Positions 9,321-18,606 of a DNA stretch of 64,000 nucleotides are shown here, in pieces. A program made the translations under genes and the position numbers. This stretch comes from Delftia tsuruhatensis (GTDB lineage Bacteria; Pseudomonadota; Gammaproteobacteria; Burkholderiales; Burkholderiaceae_C). Each line of letters starts with the position of its first letter. Within the stretch, counting starts at the first letter, position 1. The stretch is from positions 6,056,001 through 6,120,000 of the forward strand of contig NZ_LR813084.1 in assembly GCF_903815225.1 (NCBI RefSeq), written 5' to 3'. The notes under the pieces were generated by a model. The model did no database searches. It was not told where the DNA came from and saw nothing but the letters and a program-made list of their open reading frames with translations.

Positions 9321-11987
9321 TCAGACCACGACGTTGACCAGGCGGCCCGGCACCACGATCACCTTCTTGGGCGCCGCGCCGTTGGTGAACTTCAGGCAGT
9401 CCTCGTTGGCCAGGGCGATACGCTCGATCTCGGCCTTGTCGGCGGTGGACGACACCAGGATGGCGCCGCGCAACTTGCCGTTGACCTGCAGCACCAGCGA
9501 GATCTCGTCCTGCACCAGCGCCTTGGGATCGACCTGGGGCCAGGGTGCATCCAGCACGTCGCCCAGGTGGGCGGCGTAGCCGAGATCGTTCCACAGCACG
9601 TGGGCCAGGTGGGGCGTGGCCGGGTAGAGCACGCGCAGCAGGATGCCGAAGCCTTCGATCAGCGCCACCTGGGCCCCCGCGTCGTCGAGGGCCTTGAAGT
9701 CCTCCAGCGCGTTGATCATCTTCATCGCACCCGAGACCACGGTGTTGTACTGCATGCGCTGGTAGTCGTACTCCACCTGCTTGAGCACGGTGTGGATCTC
9801 CAGGCGCAGGGCCTTGGCGGCCTTGCCGAACTCCAGCTCGTCCAGCGACCTGGCGCCGGAGACGGAGGCACCGGCCATGTCCATCTGCGACAGCTTGACG
9901 CCGAAGTTGTAGACGCGGCGCAGGAAGCGGTAGCTGCCTTCGACCGCCGATTCGTTCCACTCCAGCGTCAGCTCGGGCGGGGCCGTGAACATGGTGTACA
10001 GGCGCGCGGTGTCGGCACCGTACTTCTCGATCAGTTCCTGCGGATCGACACCATTGTTCTTGGACTTGGACATGGTGGTCAACTCGTACTCGACAGGCGA
10101 GCCGTCGCTCTTGAGCGTGCCACCGGTCACCACCCCGTTCTCGTTGGTGATGACATTGACCTCATGCTCCCAGTAGTAGTTCTTGCCCGCTCCTTCAGGC
10201 TTCTGGAAGAACGCACCCCGCAGCACCATGCCCTGGGTCAGCAGCCTGGTGAAGGGCTCGTCGACCTTGACCAGGCCCAGGTCGCGCATGACCTTGGTCC
10301 AGAAGCGCGCGTACAGCAAATGCAGGATGGCGTGCTCGATGCCGCCGATGTACTGGTCCATGGGCATCCAGTAGTCGGCACCCTCGGCCACCATCTGCTC
10401 GCCGTTCCTGGCATCGCAATAGCGCATGAAGTACCAGGACGAGTCCACGAAGGTGTCCATGGTGTCGGTCTCGCGGCGCGCCGGCTTGCCGCAGCAGGGG
10501 CAGACCACGCCGGCGTGGAAGGCTTCGCTCTTGACCAGCGGGTTGCCGGAGCCGTCGGGCACCAGGTCCTGGGGCAGGACCACGGGCAGGTCCTTGGCGG
10601 GCACGGGCTGGGCGCCGCAGTCCTCGCAGTGGATGATGGGAATCGGCGTGCCCCAGTAGCGCTGGCGGCTCACGCCCCAGTCGCGCAGGCGCCAGGTGAT
10701 CTTCTTCTCGCCCAGGCCCTTGGCCGCCAGCAGTTCGACGACCTTGTCCACGGCGGCCACATGGCCCAGGCCGTCGAGTTCGCCGGAGTTGACGCACGCG
10801 GCGCGCTGCTTGTCGCCGTACCAGTCGGCCCAGGCCTCGGTGCCGAAGGTCTCGCCTTCGACGCAGATGACCTGGCGGATGGCGATGCCGTACTTCTTCG
10901 CGAAGGCGAAATCACGCTCGTCATGGGCGGGCACGCCCATGACGGCGCCGTCGCCGTAGCTCATCAGCACGTAGTTGCCGACCCAGACCTCGACCTGGGC
11001 GCCGCTCAGGGGGTGGGTGACGAACAGGCCCGTGGGCAGGCCTTCCTTTTCCTTGAGCGCCAGTTCGGCCTCGGTGGTGCCGCCCTTCTTGCATTCCTCG
11101 ATGAAGGCGGCAAGCGCGGGATTCGTGGCGGCGGCGTGCAGGGCCAGCGGATGCTCGGGCGCCACGGCGCAGAAGGTCACGCCCATGATGGTGTCGGCGC
11201 GCGTGGTGAACACGTACAGCCGCCCGTCCTGGATGGGCTGGCCGTCGGCACCGCGGATGTCGTGCGTGAAGGCGAAGCGCACGCCGGCGCTCTTGCCGAT
11301 CCAGTTTTCCTGCATCAGGCGCACTTTTTCGGGCCAGCCGGTCAGCGTGGCCTTGTCGCCGCCGACCTGCACATGGTCCAGCAGCTCCTGGGCGTAGTCG
11401 GTGATCTTCAGGTAGTAGCCGGGGATCTCGCGCTTTTCGACCAGGGCGCCGGTGCGCCAGCCACGGCCGTCGATGACCTGCTCGTTCGCCAGCACGGTCT
11501 GGTCCACCGGGTCCCAGTTCACGACCTGGGTCTTGCGGTAGGCGATGCCCTTTTCCAGCATCTGCAGGAACAGCCACTGGTTCCACTTGTAGTAGTCGGG
11601 GTCGCAGGTGGCGATCTCGCGGCTCCAGTCGATGGCCAGCCCCATCGCCTGCATCTGCTTTTTCATGTAGGCGATGTTGTCGTAGGTCCACTGCGCGGGC
11701 GGCACCTTGTTCTTGAGCGCGGCGTTCTCGGCCGGCAGGCCGAAGGCGTCCCAGCCCATGGGCATGAGGACGTTGTAGCCCTTCATGCGCAGCTGGCGCG
11801 TCAGCATGTCGTTGATGGTGTAGTTGCGCACATGGCCCATGTGCAGCTTGCCGCTGGGGTAGGGCAGCATGGAGCAGGCGTAGAACTTGGGCCTGGCCTG
11901 GTCTTCGGTCACGCGGTAGGCGTCGCGGGCGGACCAGTGGTCTTGCGCTGCGCGCTCAACGTCGATGTGGTTGTATTTCTCTTGCAT
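9321..11987 (-). CDS. leuS: Leucyl-tRNA synthetase
   Basis: Class I aminoacyl-tRNA synthetase charging tRNA-Leu. 888 residues, a normal length. HIGH motif in [11 protein letters not shown] at residues 42-52, KMSKS variant TMSKSKNN near residue 638, editing (CP1) domain between them, and a zinc-type CPCC cluster around residue 497. Although the frame is open much further upstream, the ATG at 11987 gives the canonical [15 protein letters not shown]. It heads the leuS-lptE-holA unit and is divergent from the mechanosensitive channel gene across 313 bases. Confidence 0.97.
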   Translation of the reverse strand: MQEKYNHIDVERAAQDHWSARDAYRVTEDQARPKFYACSMLPYPSGKLHMGHVRNYTINDMLTRQLRMKGYNVLMPMGWDAFGLPAENAALKNKVPPAQWTYDNIAYMKKQMQAMGLAIDWSREIATCDPDYYKWNQWLFLQMLEKGIAYRKTQVVNWDPVDQTVLANEQVIDGRGWRTGALVEKREIPGYYLKITDYAQELLDHVQVGGDKATLTGWPEKVRLMQENWIGKSAGVRFAFTHDIRGADGQPIQDGRLYVFTTRADTIMGVTFCAVAPEHPLALHAAATNPALAAFIEECKKGGTTEAELALKEKEGLPTGLFVTHPLSGAQVEVWVGNYVLMSYGDGAVMGVPAHDERDFAFAKKYGIAIRQVICVEGETFGTEAWADWYGDKQRAACVNSGELDGLGHVAAVDKVVELLAAKGLGEKKITWRLRDWGVSRQRYWGTPIPIIHCEDCGAQPVPAKDLPVVLPQDLVPDGSGNPLVKSEAFHAGVVCPCCGKPARRETDTMDTFVDSSWYFMRYCDARNGEQMVAEGADYWMPMDQYIGGIEHAILHLLYARFWTKVMRDLGLVKVDEPFTRLLTQGMVLRGAFFQKPEGAGKNYYWEHEVNVITNENGVVTGGTLKSDGSPVEYELTTMSKSKNNGVDPQELIEKYGADTARLYTMFTAPPELTLEWNESAVEGSYRFLRRVYNFGVKLSQMDMAGASVSGARSLDELEFGKAAKALRLEIHTVLKQVEYDYQRMQYNTVVSGAMKMINALEDFKALDDAGAQVALIEGFGILLRVLYPATPHLAHVLWNDLGYAAHLGDVLDAPWPQVDPKALVQDEISLVLQVNGKLRGAILVSSTADKAEIERIALANEDCLKFTNGAAPKKVIVVPGRLVNVVV

Positions 11988-12300
11988 GGTGCTGCGGCCC
12001 CAAGGGCCGGACAAGGTGGCCGGACATGCCGGATTGCCGGAATCAACCGGCGATTTTAGGGCCCCGGCCCGGCAGCGCCCGAAGCAGCCCACAAGCCCGC
12101 AGGCGGTACTGCGCCATCGGCACCCGGCTTGCCCGGCCGCCGCGCTGGGAAAATCCGTGCTGCGTATGCTTGGCACTCTCTGCGGCAGCGCGCCGCAGGC
12201 GTTCCGCCATCGCCAGCCCGGACTTGCGCAGGAACGGACATGGATCTCCCGGGCATGCCGCTTTCGCGTGGCAGGCTTTTCCGCGCCCTGGAGTGCTCTC
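11988..12300. other. Intergenic region between leuS and the ybdG-type channel gene
   Basis: About 313 bases between divergent genes, so it must hold both promoters. I see no convincing -35/-10 pair, tRNA, riboswitch motif or coding small frame. The only clear site is GGAG at 12290-12293, seven bases before the channel GTG start. No T-box-like or leader-peptide arrangement for leuS was visible. Confidence 0.5.
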
Positions 12301-13536
12301 GTGCTGAACTGGTCTTTGATTTCCGCCTGGGATCCCGTCATGCAGGCCCTGGCAGCGCTGTGCGCGCTGGTGCTGCTGGCCCGCTCGGCGGGTTTTGTCG
12401 TGCAGTGGCTGCTTCTGCGCGTGCTGCCGCGCATGCGCAGCACCCTGGTGGAGATGGAGTGGGCCCAGGTGCTGCTGCACGACAACGTGCTGCAGCGCCT
12501 GGCCAAGGCCGTGCCCTCCCTGGTCATGCAGTCCGGCGTACAGGCCATCCCGCAGTTGCAGCCTCAGTGGGCGACGCTGATCCTGAACCTGGCCATCGCC
12601 TGCACCATCTACCATGTGGCCCGCGTGATCAGCGCCCTGCTCAATGCCATGAACGAGGCCCATGACCTCAAGGAGGAGCGCAAGGCCACGCAGGCCCATT
12701 CGATCAAGAGCTATGTGCAGCTGGGCAAGCTGCTGGTGTTCCTGATCGCCATCGTGCTGATCGTCGCCACCCTGGTGGACCGCTCGCCGCTGCTGCTGCT
12801 GTCAGGCCTGGGCGCCGCCTCGGCGGTGCTGATGCTGATCTTCAAGGACACCATCATGTCCTTCGTGGCCGGCGTGCAGCTGGGCTCCAACGACATGCTG
12901 CGCGTGGGCGACTGGATAGAGATGCCCCAGGTGGGTGCCGACGGCTTCGTGATCGACATCGCGCTGCACACGGTCAAGGTGCAGAACTGGGACAAGACCA
13001 TCACCACCATCCCCACCTGGCGGCTGATGAGCGACAGCTACAAGAACTGGCGCGGCATGTTCGAGTCGGGCGGGCGCCGCATCCGCCGCTCGCTGCACAT
13101 CGACGCCCACACCATCCGCCTGCTGACGCCCGAGCAGCACCGCACCCTGTCATCCATTGCGCTGCTCAAGGGCCATCTGGACGAAAACGGCGGCCTGCGC
13201 GCTCCCGAGGCGCCACCGGGCGCCGACATCGAGCCCGGCCAGGTCAGCAACCTGGCGGCCTTCAAGGCCTATGCTTACGCCTACCTGGTGCGCCATCCCC
13301 ACATCCACAAGACGCCCAACATGTTCCTGCTGGTGCGCACCATGGAGCCTTCGCCCATGGGCGTTCCACTGGAGCTTTTCTGCTACACCAGCACCACGGT
13401 GTGGGTGGAGTACGAGGCCATCCAGGGCGCGATCTTCGACCACCTGATCGGCATGCTGCCGCGATTCGGCCTGAGCCTGTACCAGCGCTCGTCCGACCAT
13501 GGCCAGCACCTGCGCCTGGCCGCAGCCGAGCGCTGA
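12301..13536 (+). CDS. MscS-family mechanosensitive channel, YbdG type
   Basis: Inner-membrane small-conductance mechanosensitive channel of the MscM/YbdG branch, releasing solutes on hypo-osmotic shock. 411 residues, very close to the 415 of E. coli YbdG. The N-terminal half has several helices; the MscS core is at about residues 160-210 ([40 protein letters not shown]) and is followed by the soluble beta domain with [19 protein letters not shown]. The frame is open far upstream; I chose GTG at 12301 because it has GGAG seven bases before it and reproduces the YbdG length. It ends 21 bases from the convergent exbD. Confidence 0.88.
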   Translation: MLNWSLISAWDPVMQALAALCALVLLARSAGFVVQWLLLRVLPRMRSTLVEMEWAQVLLHDNVLQRLAKAVPSLVMQSGVQAIPQLQPQWATLILNLAIACTIYHVARVISALLNAMNEAHDLKEERKATQAHSIKSYVQLGKLLVFLIAIVLIVATLVDRSPLLLLSGLGAASAVLMLIFKDTIMSFVAGVQLGSNDMLRVGDWIEMPQVGADGFVIDIALHTVKVQNWDKTITTIPTWRLMSDSYKNWRGMFESGGRRIRRSLHIDAHTIRLLTPEQHRTLSSIALLKGHLDENGGLRAPEAPPGADIEPGQVSNLAAFKAYAYAYLVRHPHIHKTPNMFLLVRTMEPSPMGVPLELFCYTSTTVWVEYEAIQGAIFDHLIGMLPRFGLSLYQRSSDHGQHLRLAAAER

Positions 13537-13557
13537 GCGGACGAAGACTGAGGCGCC

Positions 13558-14037
13558 TCAGCGCTGCGGGGAGGACGGCCCCGGCCCGGCGCCGGCCTCG
13601 GGCGGCCGGGCCCGCACCGGCTCGGCCACGAAGCCCATGCGCGTCAGGCCTGCCGCATGGGCCCATCCCATGAGTTCGGCCACGCGGCCATAGGGCACGG
13701 CCTGGTCGGCGCGCAATTGCAGCTCGGCCTGGGGATTGCGGGCGCCCAGCCGTGCCAGGCGCTCGCGCAGCGCCTCGGCCGTGGTGGACTGGCCCTGCAC
13801 CCAGAGCGCGCCGCCGGCATCGACTTCCAGCAGCAGGGCATCGTCCTCGTTCGCGGCGGCCATGGGCTGGGTGCCCTGGGCCTGGGGCAGTTGCACCCGC
13901 AGCGAGGCAGCGAGCATGGGCGCGGCCAGGATGAAGATGACGACCAGGACCAGCATCACGTCCACCAGGGGCGTGACATTGATGGCATGCAGCGGCTGGG
14001 AAGGGCCCTGCCTGCTCGCGAGTCGACCGAAGGACAT
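13558..14037 (-). CDS. exbD: Biopolymer transport protein ExbD/TolR family
   Basis: Proton-driven energy transducer of the ExbB-ExbD or TolQ-TolR type. 159 residues with a short cytoplasmic N-terminus, a single membrane helix (about residues 24-43, DVMLVLVVIFILAAPMLA) that carries the essential aspartate D26 in the NVTPLVD motif, and a periplasmic domain ending in a proline-rich tail. It follows exbB by 24 bases. No tonB or tol-pal genes are nearby, so which system it powers is unclear. Confidence 0.88.
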   Translation of the reverse strand: MSFGRLASRQGPSQPLHAINVTPLVDVMLVLVVIFILAAPMLAASLRVQLPQAQGTQPMAAANEDDALLLEVDAGGALWVQGQSTTAEALRERLARLGARNPQAELQLRADQAVPYGRVAELMGWAHAAGLTRMGFVAEPVRARPPEAGAGPGPSSPQR

Positions 14038-14061
14038 GGCTGGACTCCGGCGGCGGCCCCG

Positions 14062-14775
14062 TCAGGGCGCCTCCATGGGGCTGGTCGGCAGGTCCGGGGC
14101 CGCGATGCCGTCGTCCGCCACCGGCCCGGCACCGAACTGCGCCAGCAGGTCATGGGCAAAGCCTTCGAGCAAGGCCTCCATCTGGCCCGCCGCGCGCCCC
14201 ATCAGGTTGTAGGCCAGCACGGCCGGCAAGGCCACGGCCAGGCCGGCGGCCGTCATCACCAGGGCCTCGCCCACGGGGCCTGCCAGCTGCTCGATGCCGA
14301 TCTGCCCGCTGCCGGCCAGCGTGGCCAGCGCATGGTGTATGCCCCAGACGGTGCCCAGCAGGCCCACGAAGGGCGCCGTGGCGCCCACGGTGGCCAGCAG
14401 GGTCTGGCCCCATTGCAATTGCTGGCTGGCCGCCTGCAGGGCCTCGCGCAGGCCGCGCGTCAGCCGCACGGAGGACGTGGCCCGGTCAGCCAGCGCCGCC
14501 GAGGCCCCACGGGATAGCTGGCTCAGGGCCGCCGCCAGCGGAACCGCCAGCTGCTGGCGGTCCATGTCCGCCATGCGGGCCTGGGCCTCACCCAGCCCCT
14601 CGGCGGCCCAGAAGGCCTCGATGGCCCGGGGAACGCGTCGGCGGCAGGCCGCCATGAACCACAGTTTCCAGACGATGACCACCCAGCTGGCCACCGACAG
14701 CGCCAGCAGCAGCAGCGCCGTGCCGCGGGCGACCGCGTCGCCTTGCTGCCACCAGAGCCAGAGTGCGCCATCCAT
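14062..14775 (-). CDS. exbB: MotA/TolQ/ExbB proton channel family protein
   Basis: Membrane proton-channel subunit paired with the ExbD protein downstream. 237 residues with three expected helices: about residues 19-39, a second in TLLATVGATAPFVGLLGTVW (about 125-147) and a third in EALVMTAAGLAVALPAVLAY (about 170-190). The threonine-containing motif TAAGLAVALPA and GATAPFVGLLGTVWGI are family hallmarks. It starts 14 bases after dapB, so dapB-exbB-exbD is likely one transcript, which is an odd mix of lysine synthesis and energy transduction but tight spacing supports it. Confidence 0.9.
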   Translation of the reverse strand: MDGALWLWWQQGDAVARGTALLLLALSVASWVVIVWKLWFMAACRRRVPRAIEAFWAAEGLGEAQARMADMDRQQLAVPLAAALSQLSRGASAALADRATSSVRLTRGLREALQAASQQLQWGQTLLATVGATAPFVGLLGTVWGIHHALATLAGSGQIGIEQLAGPVGEALVMTAAGLAVALPAVLAYNLMGRAAGQMEALLEGFAHDLLAQFGAGPVADDGIAAPDLPTSPMEAP

Positions 14776-14789
14776 GGTGTGAAAGAGGC

Positions 14790-15629
14790 TCAGCGCAGAT
14801 TCAGCACGTCGTACATGTCGTACGCGCCAGTGGCCTTGCCGGCCAGGAAGCGCACGGCGCGCAGGCTGCCCTGGGCGTAGCCGGCGCGGCTGTTGGACTT
14901 GTGCGAGATTTCGATGCGCTCGCCCGCGCCGATGAACATCACGGTATGGTCGCCGATGATGTCGCCGCCGCGCACGGTGGCAAAGCCGATGGTGTTGTCC
15001 TCGCGCGCCCCCGTGTGGCCGAAGCGCTCGTAGACGGCCCGGTCGGCCAGCTTCGTGCCCTGGGCCTCGGCGATGACCTCGCCCATCTTCAGGGCCGTGC
15101 CCGAGGGGGCATCGACCTTGTGGCGGTGGTGGGCCTCGACGATCTCGATGTCGTAGCCGCTGGACAGCGCCTTGGCCGCCATCTCCAGCAGCTTGAAGGT
15201 GACGTTCACGCCCACGCTCATGTTGGGCGAGAACATGACCGCCGTGCGCTGCGCGTACTCGGCGATGCGGTCCTTTTCCTCCTCGCTGAAGCCCGTGGTG
15301 CCGATGACCAGCTTGACGCCCAGTTCGGCGCAGACGGCCAGATGGGCCAGCGTGCCCTCCGGACGTGTGAAGTCGATCAGGCAGTCTGCCTTGGACAGCG
15401 CGGCACGCACATCGCTTTCGATGACGATGCCGCTGGACTGGCCCAGGAAGGCCGAGGGGTCCGTGCCCAGCGACGGGCTTTCGGGGCGGTCCAGCGCCGC
15501 GGTCAGCGCAAGATCGTCACTTTGCAGGATGGCCTCGATCAGCATGCGGCCCATGCGGCCGGAGGCGCCCGCCACGGCCACGCGCAGGCGGGGATGGTTG
15601 CTGGAGGAGGAGGCTGTCGTGGCGTTCAT
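14790..15629 (-). CDS. dapB: 4-hydroxy-tetrahydrodipicolinate reductase
   Basis: NAD(P)H-dependent reductase of the diaminopimelate/lysine pathway. 279 residues. Nucleotide motif [14 protein letters not shown] at residues 17-30; catalytic region [17 protein letters not shown] with the active histidine pair and lysine; C-terminal [18 protein letters not shown]. The ATG at 15629 gives a short serine-rich lead before the Rossmann strand. It follows bamE by 116 bases on the same strand and is tightly followed by exbB. Confidence 0.95.
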   Translation of the reverse strand: MNATTASSSSNHPRLRVAVAGASGRMGRMLIEAILQSDDLALTAALDRPESPSLGTDPSAFLGQSSGIVIESDVRAALSKADCLIDFTRPEGTLAHLAVCAELGVKLVIGTTGFSEEEKDRIAEYAQRTAVMFSPNMSVGVNVTFKLLEMAAKALSSGYDIEIVEAHHRHKVDAPSGTALKMGEVIAEAQGTKLADRAVYERFGHTGAREDNTIGFATVRGGDIIGDHTVMFIGAGERIEISHKSNSRAGYAQGSLRAVRFLAGKATGAYDMYDVLNLR

Positions 15630-15745
15630 GTCGGAAATCGGCGTATGGGAAGCGGAATGCGCAAACAGTGCCACCGCACACAGAAGATGGGTCGCGGCGG
15701 TACAGAAAAACGCCCACAGGCCTTGCGGCGCGCGGGCGGGACGGG

Positions 15746-16294
15746 TCAGCGGGAGCCGGACTCCAGCGGCGGGTAGCTGGCCGTGGAGGGTGGAGGCTCG
15801 GTGGCAGCGGGCTCTTCGGCGGGCTTGGCGGCCGGGAACTTGGACAACTGGTCTTCGCTGGCCTCGAGCTGCGGAATCTTGCCCAGCTTCTTCTTGGAGC
15901 CCAGGCTGGCGACGAATTCGGCCTCGGTGGGCATCTCGTCGCCTTCCGAACGCGCGAACAGGTCGCCGTTGAAGAACACGGTCAGCTTGCGCACCTGCGA
16001 ATCGACGCCCGGACGCTTGATGGTGAAGACATATTCCCAGCGGTCGGCGTGGAATACGCTGGTGACCAGCGGTGTGCCGAGAATGTCGCGAACCTGCTGG
16101 CGGCTCATGCCGGGCTGCAGGGCCTCGACCTGTTCGCGGGAGACGAAATTGCCTTGCACCACCTCCACCTTGTAGGGCGTGACGACATTGGCGACTCGGT
16201 GCGCTGCGCCATCGAGGCTGCTGCAGCCTGCCAGCGCCACCCCGATCGACAGCATCAGGGCCGCACGGGCGCGGCAACGGGCTTGAACATGCAT
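15746..16294 (-). CDS. bamE: Outer-membrane assembly lipoprotein BamE (SmpA/OmlA)
   Basis: Small lipoprotein of the BAM complex, which inserts beta-barrel proteins into the outer membrane. With the ATG at 16294 it has 182 residues: signal peptide ending in lipobox ALAGC (Cys24), then the SmpA/OmlA domain ([20 protein letters not shown] ... [21 protein letters not shown]), and an unusually long Glu/Pro/Ala-rich C-terminal tail after about residue 125. An alternative ATG at 16306 would add four residues; neither has a clear Shine-Dalgarno site. It is divergent from fur, an arrangement seen in many proteobacteria. Confidence 0.9.
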   Translation of the reverse strand: MHVQARCRARAALMLSIGVALAGCSSLDGAAHRVANVVTPYKVEVVQGNFVSREQVEALQPGMSRQQVRDILGTPLVTSVFHADRWEYVFTIKRPGVDSQVRKLTVFFNGDLFARSEGDEMPTEAEFVASLGSKKKLGKIPQLEASEDQLSKFPAAKPAEEPAATEPPPSTASYPPLESGSR

Positions 16295-16312
16295 TGGTAT
16301 CAGCATAGGGAT

Positions 16313-16327
16313 ATGATCGTGGATCAT
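16313..16327. promoter_or_regulatory. Perfect 15-bp palindrome between bamE and fur
   Basis: ATGATC-GTG-GATCAT, six-base arms around three bases, in the divergent bamE/fur control region. Placement suggests an operator for one or both genes. The TGAT-N5-ATCA spacing does not fit the usual Fur 7-1-7 box, so I do not assign it to Fur. Confidence 0.4.
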
Positions 16328-16450
16328 TGTAGCGGCTGGTCCCGTGGGCTTGCGATCATGCGACGCCCCTGGCTCCAGGGCCATTTGTTCGCCGTCCCGC
16401 GCCTGCCATCGAGGCGGGCCCAGCGGGCAGTCTTTGCCAAAGACCCTGAT

Positions 16451-16876
16451 ATGAAGAACATCGACGAACTCAAGAGTACGGGCCTGAAGGCCACGCTTCC
16501 CCGCCTGAAGATCCTGGAGATCTTCCAGAAGGGCACGCAACGCCACATGACGGCCGAAGACGTGTTCCGCGTGCTGCTGGACGAGCGCTCGGACATCGGC
16601 CTGGCCACGGTCTACCGCGTGCTCACCCAGTTCGAGCAGGCCGGCATCCTCATCCGCAGCAACTTCGAAAGCGGCAAGGCCGTCTACGAGCTCAACGAAG
16701 GCCAGCACCATGACCACTTCGTGTGCACGAGCTGCGGCAAGGTCGAGGAGTTCTACGACCCCGATATCGAGAAGCGCCAGAACCTGATCGCCAAGGCCAA
16801 GGGCTGGGTGATCCAGGACCATTCGATGGCGCTGTACGGCCAGTGCGCCGACTGCGCAGGCCGGGCCACCAAGTAA
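16451..16876 (+). CDS. fur: Ferric uptake regulator Fur
   Basis: Iron-responsive DNA-binding repressor. 141 residues starting [20 protein letters not shown]; winged helix with [19 protein letters not shown], histidine-rich metal site in [19 protein letters not shown] and a second Cys pair in GQCADCAG, which together form the structural zinc site. Length is typical. The gene stands alone, divergent from bamE, and ends at a strong intrinsic terminator 28 bases downstream. Confidence 0.97.
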   Translation: MKNIDELKSTGLKATLPRLKILEIFQKGTQRHMTAEDVFRVLLDERSDIGLATVYRVLTQFEQAGILIRSNFESGKAVYELNEGQHHDHFVCTSCGKVEEFYDPDIEKRQNLIAKAKGWVIQDHSMALYGQCADCAGRATK

Positions 16877-16904
16877 GGCGGGCCCACGCCATATCCCTGC
16901 AAAG

Positions 16905-16931
16905 CGGAGTGCCAGGCACTCCGTTTTTTTT
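16905..16931 (+). terminator. Rho-independent terminator of fur
   Basis: Stem CGGAGTGC / GCACTCCG with a three-base loop (CAG), followed by eight T. It lies 28 bases after the fur stop and isolates it from the DUF1800 gene. Confidence 0.93.
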
Positions 16932-17025
16932 ACCCTTCTTTCCTTTTGCAACCGGTGCTTTACACGGCAAGGCGGACGCCGGGTCCAAGCTGGCGTCCAA
17001 TGGGTTTCACCACACGACGGACACC

Positions 17026-18591
17026 ATGCTTCGTACATCGCTGCTCGCCTTCGCCCTTGCCGTGCTTGCCGCAGGTTGCGCGCCTGTGCCGCCTGCGCAG
17101 ACCGCCGCCCCCTCCGCACTGAAGGCACTGCCCGACACCCCGCTGACGGGCGCGCAACGCCAGCAGTGGCTGGACCGCGTCACCTGGGGCGCCACCGACA
17201 GCGGGGATGCCGCGTTGCAGCGCCTGGGGCTGCGGGCCTGGCTGGCGCGGCAACTGCATCCGGGCCAGGAGGCCCTGCCGCAGCAGGCCCGGCAACTCAT
17301 CGACGATCTGGACATCAGCCGCCGCCCCATGGACGAGATAGCGCGCGACCTGGCGGCGCAGCGCAAGGCCGTCCAGGAAGCGCCTTCGGGCGACGAGAAG
17401 GGCCGGCTGCAGCAGGCCTACCAGCGCACGCTGAACCAGTTGGGCACCGAGGCGCAAAAGCGCTTCGTGGTGCGCGCCCTGTATTCACCGGACCAGTTGC
17501 GCGAGCAGATGACCTGGTTCTGGATGAACCACTTCAACGTCAGCCTGCGCAAGGCCGACATCCGCGCCTGGGTGGGCGACTACGAGGAACACGCCATCCG
17601 CCCGCATGCGCTGGGCAGCTTTCGCAGCCTGCTGGAGGCTTCCCTGCGCCATCCGGCCATGCTGCGCTACCTGGACAACGCCAGCAACGCGGCGGGCCGC
17701 ATCAACGAGAACTACGCACGCGAACTGCTGGAGCTGCACACCATGGGCGTGGGCAGCGGCTACACCCAGGCCGACGTGCAGGAGATGGCGCGCATCCTGA
17801 CCGGCGTGGGCGTCAGCATGCAGCCCGCCGATGCCCCGCCACCACGCCTGCGCCGCGAGCTGCAGGGCGACTACGTGCGTGCGGGCTTCTTCGAGTTCAA
17901 TCCCAACCGCCACGACTACGGGCCCAAGTCCTTCCTGGGCCAGCCCATGCACCGGCGCGGCATGGCCGAGGTCGAGGAGGCGCTGGACCGCATCGTCGCC
18001 TCGCCGGCCACCGCACGGTTCATCGCGCGCAAGCTGGCGGTCTTCCTCATTGCCGACGATCCGCCGCCCGCCCTGGTGCAGCGCACGGCCCAGGCATTCG
18101 CCAGCAGCCACGGCGACATCGCCGCCACCCTGACCGCGCTGCTCACCGCCCCCGAAGCCGGCCCCTTCGGCCGCAAGTTCCGCGATCCGGTGCACTATGT
18201 GCTGGCCGCCACGCGGCTGTCGGTCGACCAGCGCGTGGCGGCCGACGTGACCCCGGTGCTGGGCTGGATCAACCGGCTGGGGCAGAGCCTGTATGCACAT
18301 GAAACACCGGACGGCTATCCGCAGACCCAGTCGGACTGGGACGGCTCGGGCCAGATGGCCGCGCGCTTCGAAGTCGCGCGCCAGATCGCCACGCGCAGCG
18401 CCGTGCTGTTTCGCAGCGATCCCAAGGCCCCGCTGGAGCAGCCTCCCCATCCCACGCTGTCGGCCCTGGCCAGCGTGCGTGAGCGGCTGCCCCAGTGGAG
18501 CCAGCCTGCCCAGGCGGCGCTGGCCCAGGCGCGCAATCCGGCGGACTTCAATACCTATCTTCTGTCCGCACCCGAGATGATGTTCCGCTGA
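17026..18591 (+). CDS. DUF1800 family lipoprotein
   Basis: Function unknown. 521 residues with a lipoprotein signal peptide MLRTSLLAFALAVLAAGC (lipidated Cys18), so probably anchored in the envelope. The body is a DUF1800 domain: TWGATDSGDAALQRLGLRAW near residue 45, MTWFWMNHFNVS near 163, YARELLELHTMGVGSGYTQ near 230, and the FSPRGH-like ... HDYGPKSFLG near 293. The frame opens earlier, but the ATG at 17026 is the only start that yields a proper signal peptide. It is followed 15 bases later by a DUF1501 gene; this two-gene pairing recurs widely in bacteria and the two products are presumed to work together. Confidence 0.88.
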   Translation: MLRTSLLAFALAVLAAGCAPVPPAQTAAPSALKALPDTPLTGAQRQQWLDRVTWGATDSGDAALQRLGLRAWLARQLHPGQEALPQQARQLIDDLDISRRPMDEIARDLAAQRKAVQEAPSGDEKGRLQQAYQRTLNQLGTEAQKRFVVRALYSPDQLREQMTWFWMNHFNVSLRKADIRAWVGDYEEHAIRPHALGSFRSLLEASLRHPAMLRYLDNASNAAGRINENYARELLELHTMGVGSGYTQADVQEMARILTGVGVSMQPADAPPPRLRRELQGDYVRAGFFEFNPNRHDYGPKSFLGQPMHRRGMAEVEEALDRIVASPATARFIARKLAVFLIADDPPPALVQRTAQAFASSHGDIAATLTALLTAPEAGPFGRKFRDPVHYVLAATRLSVDQRVAADVTPVLGWINRLGQSLYAHETPDGYPQTQSDWDGSGQMAARFEVARQIATRSAVLFRSDPKAPLEQPPHPTLSALASVRERLPQWSQPAQAALAQARNPADFNTYLLSAPEMMFR

Positions 18592-18606
18592 AACCGGAGA
18601 GCCAGC

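Noticed and set aside
9180-12059. A 959-codon open frame opposite leuS
   Set aside because: Antisense shadow of leuS; the opposite strand has intact HIGH and KMSKS motifs.
12043-12699. Minus-strand frame reaching from the mscS-type gene into the leuS upstream gap
   Set aside because: Shadow of the channel gene; no family features and rich in Gln/His/Arg as expected for antisense reading of high-GC DNA.
16313-16327. Palindrome considered as a Fur box
   Set aside because: TGAT-N5-ATCA has the wrong spacing for the 7-1-7 or 19-base Fur consensus.
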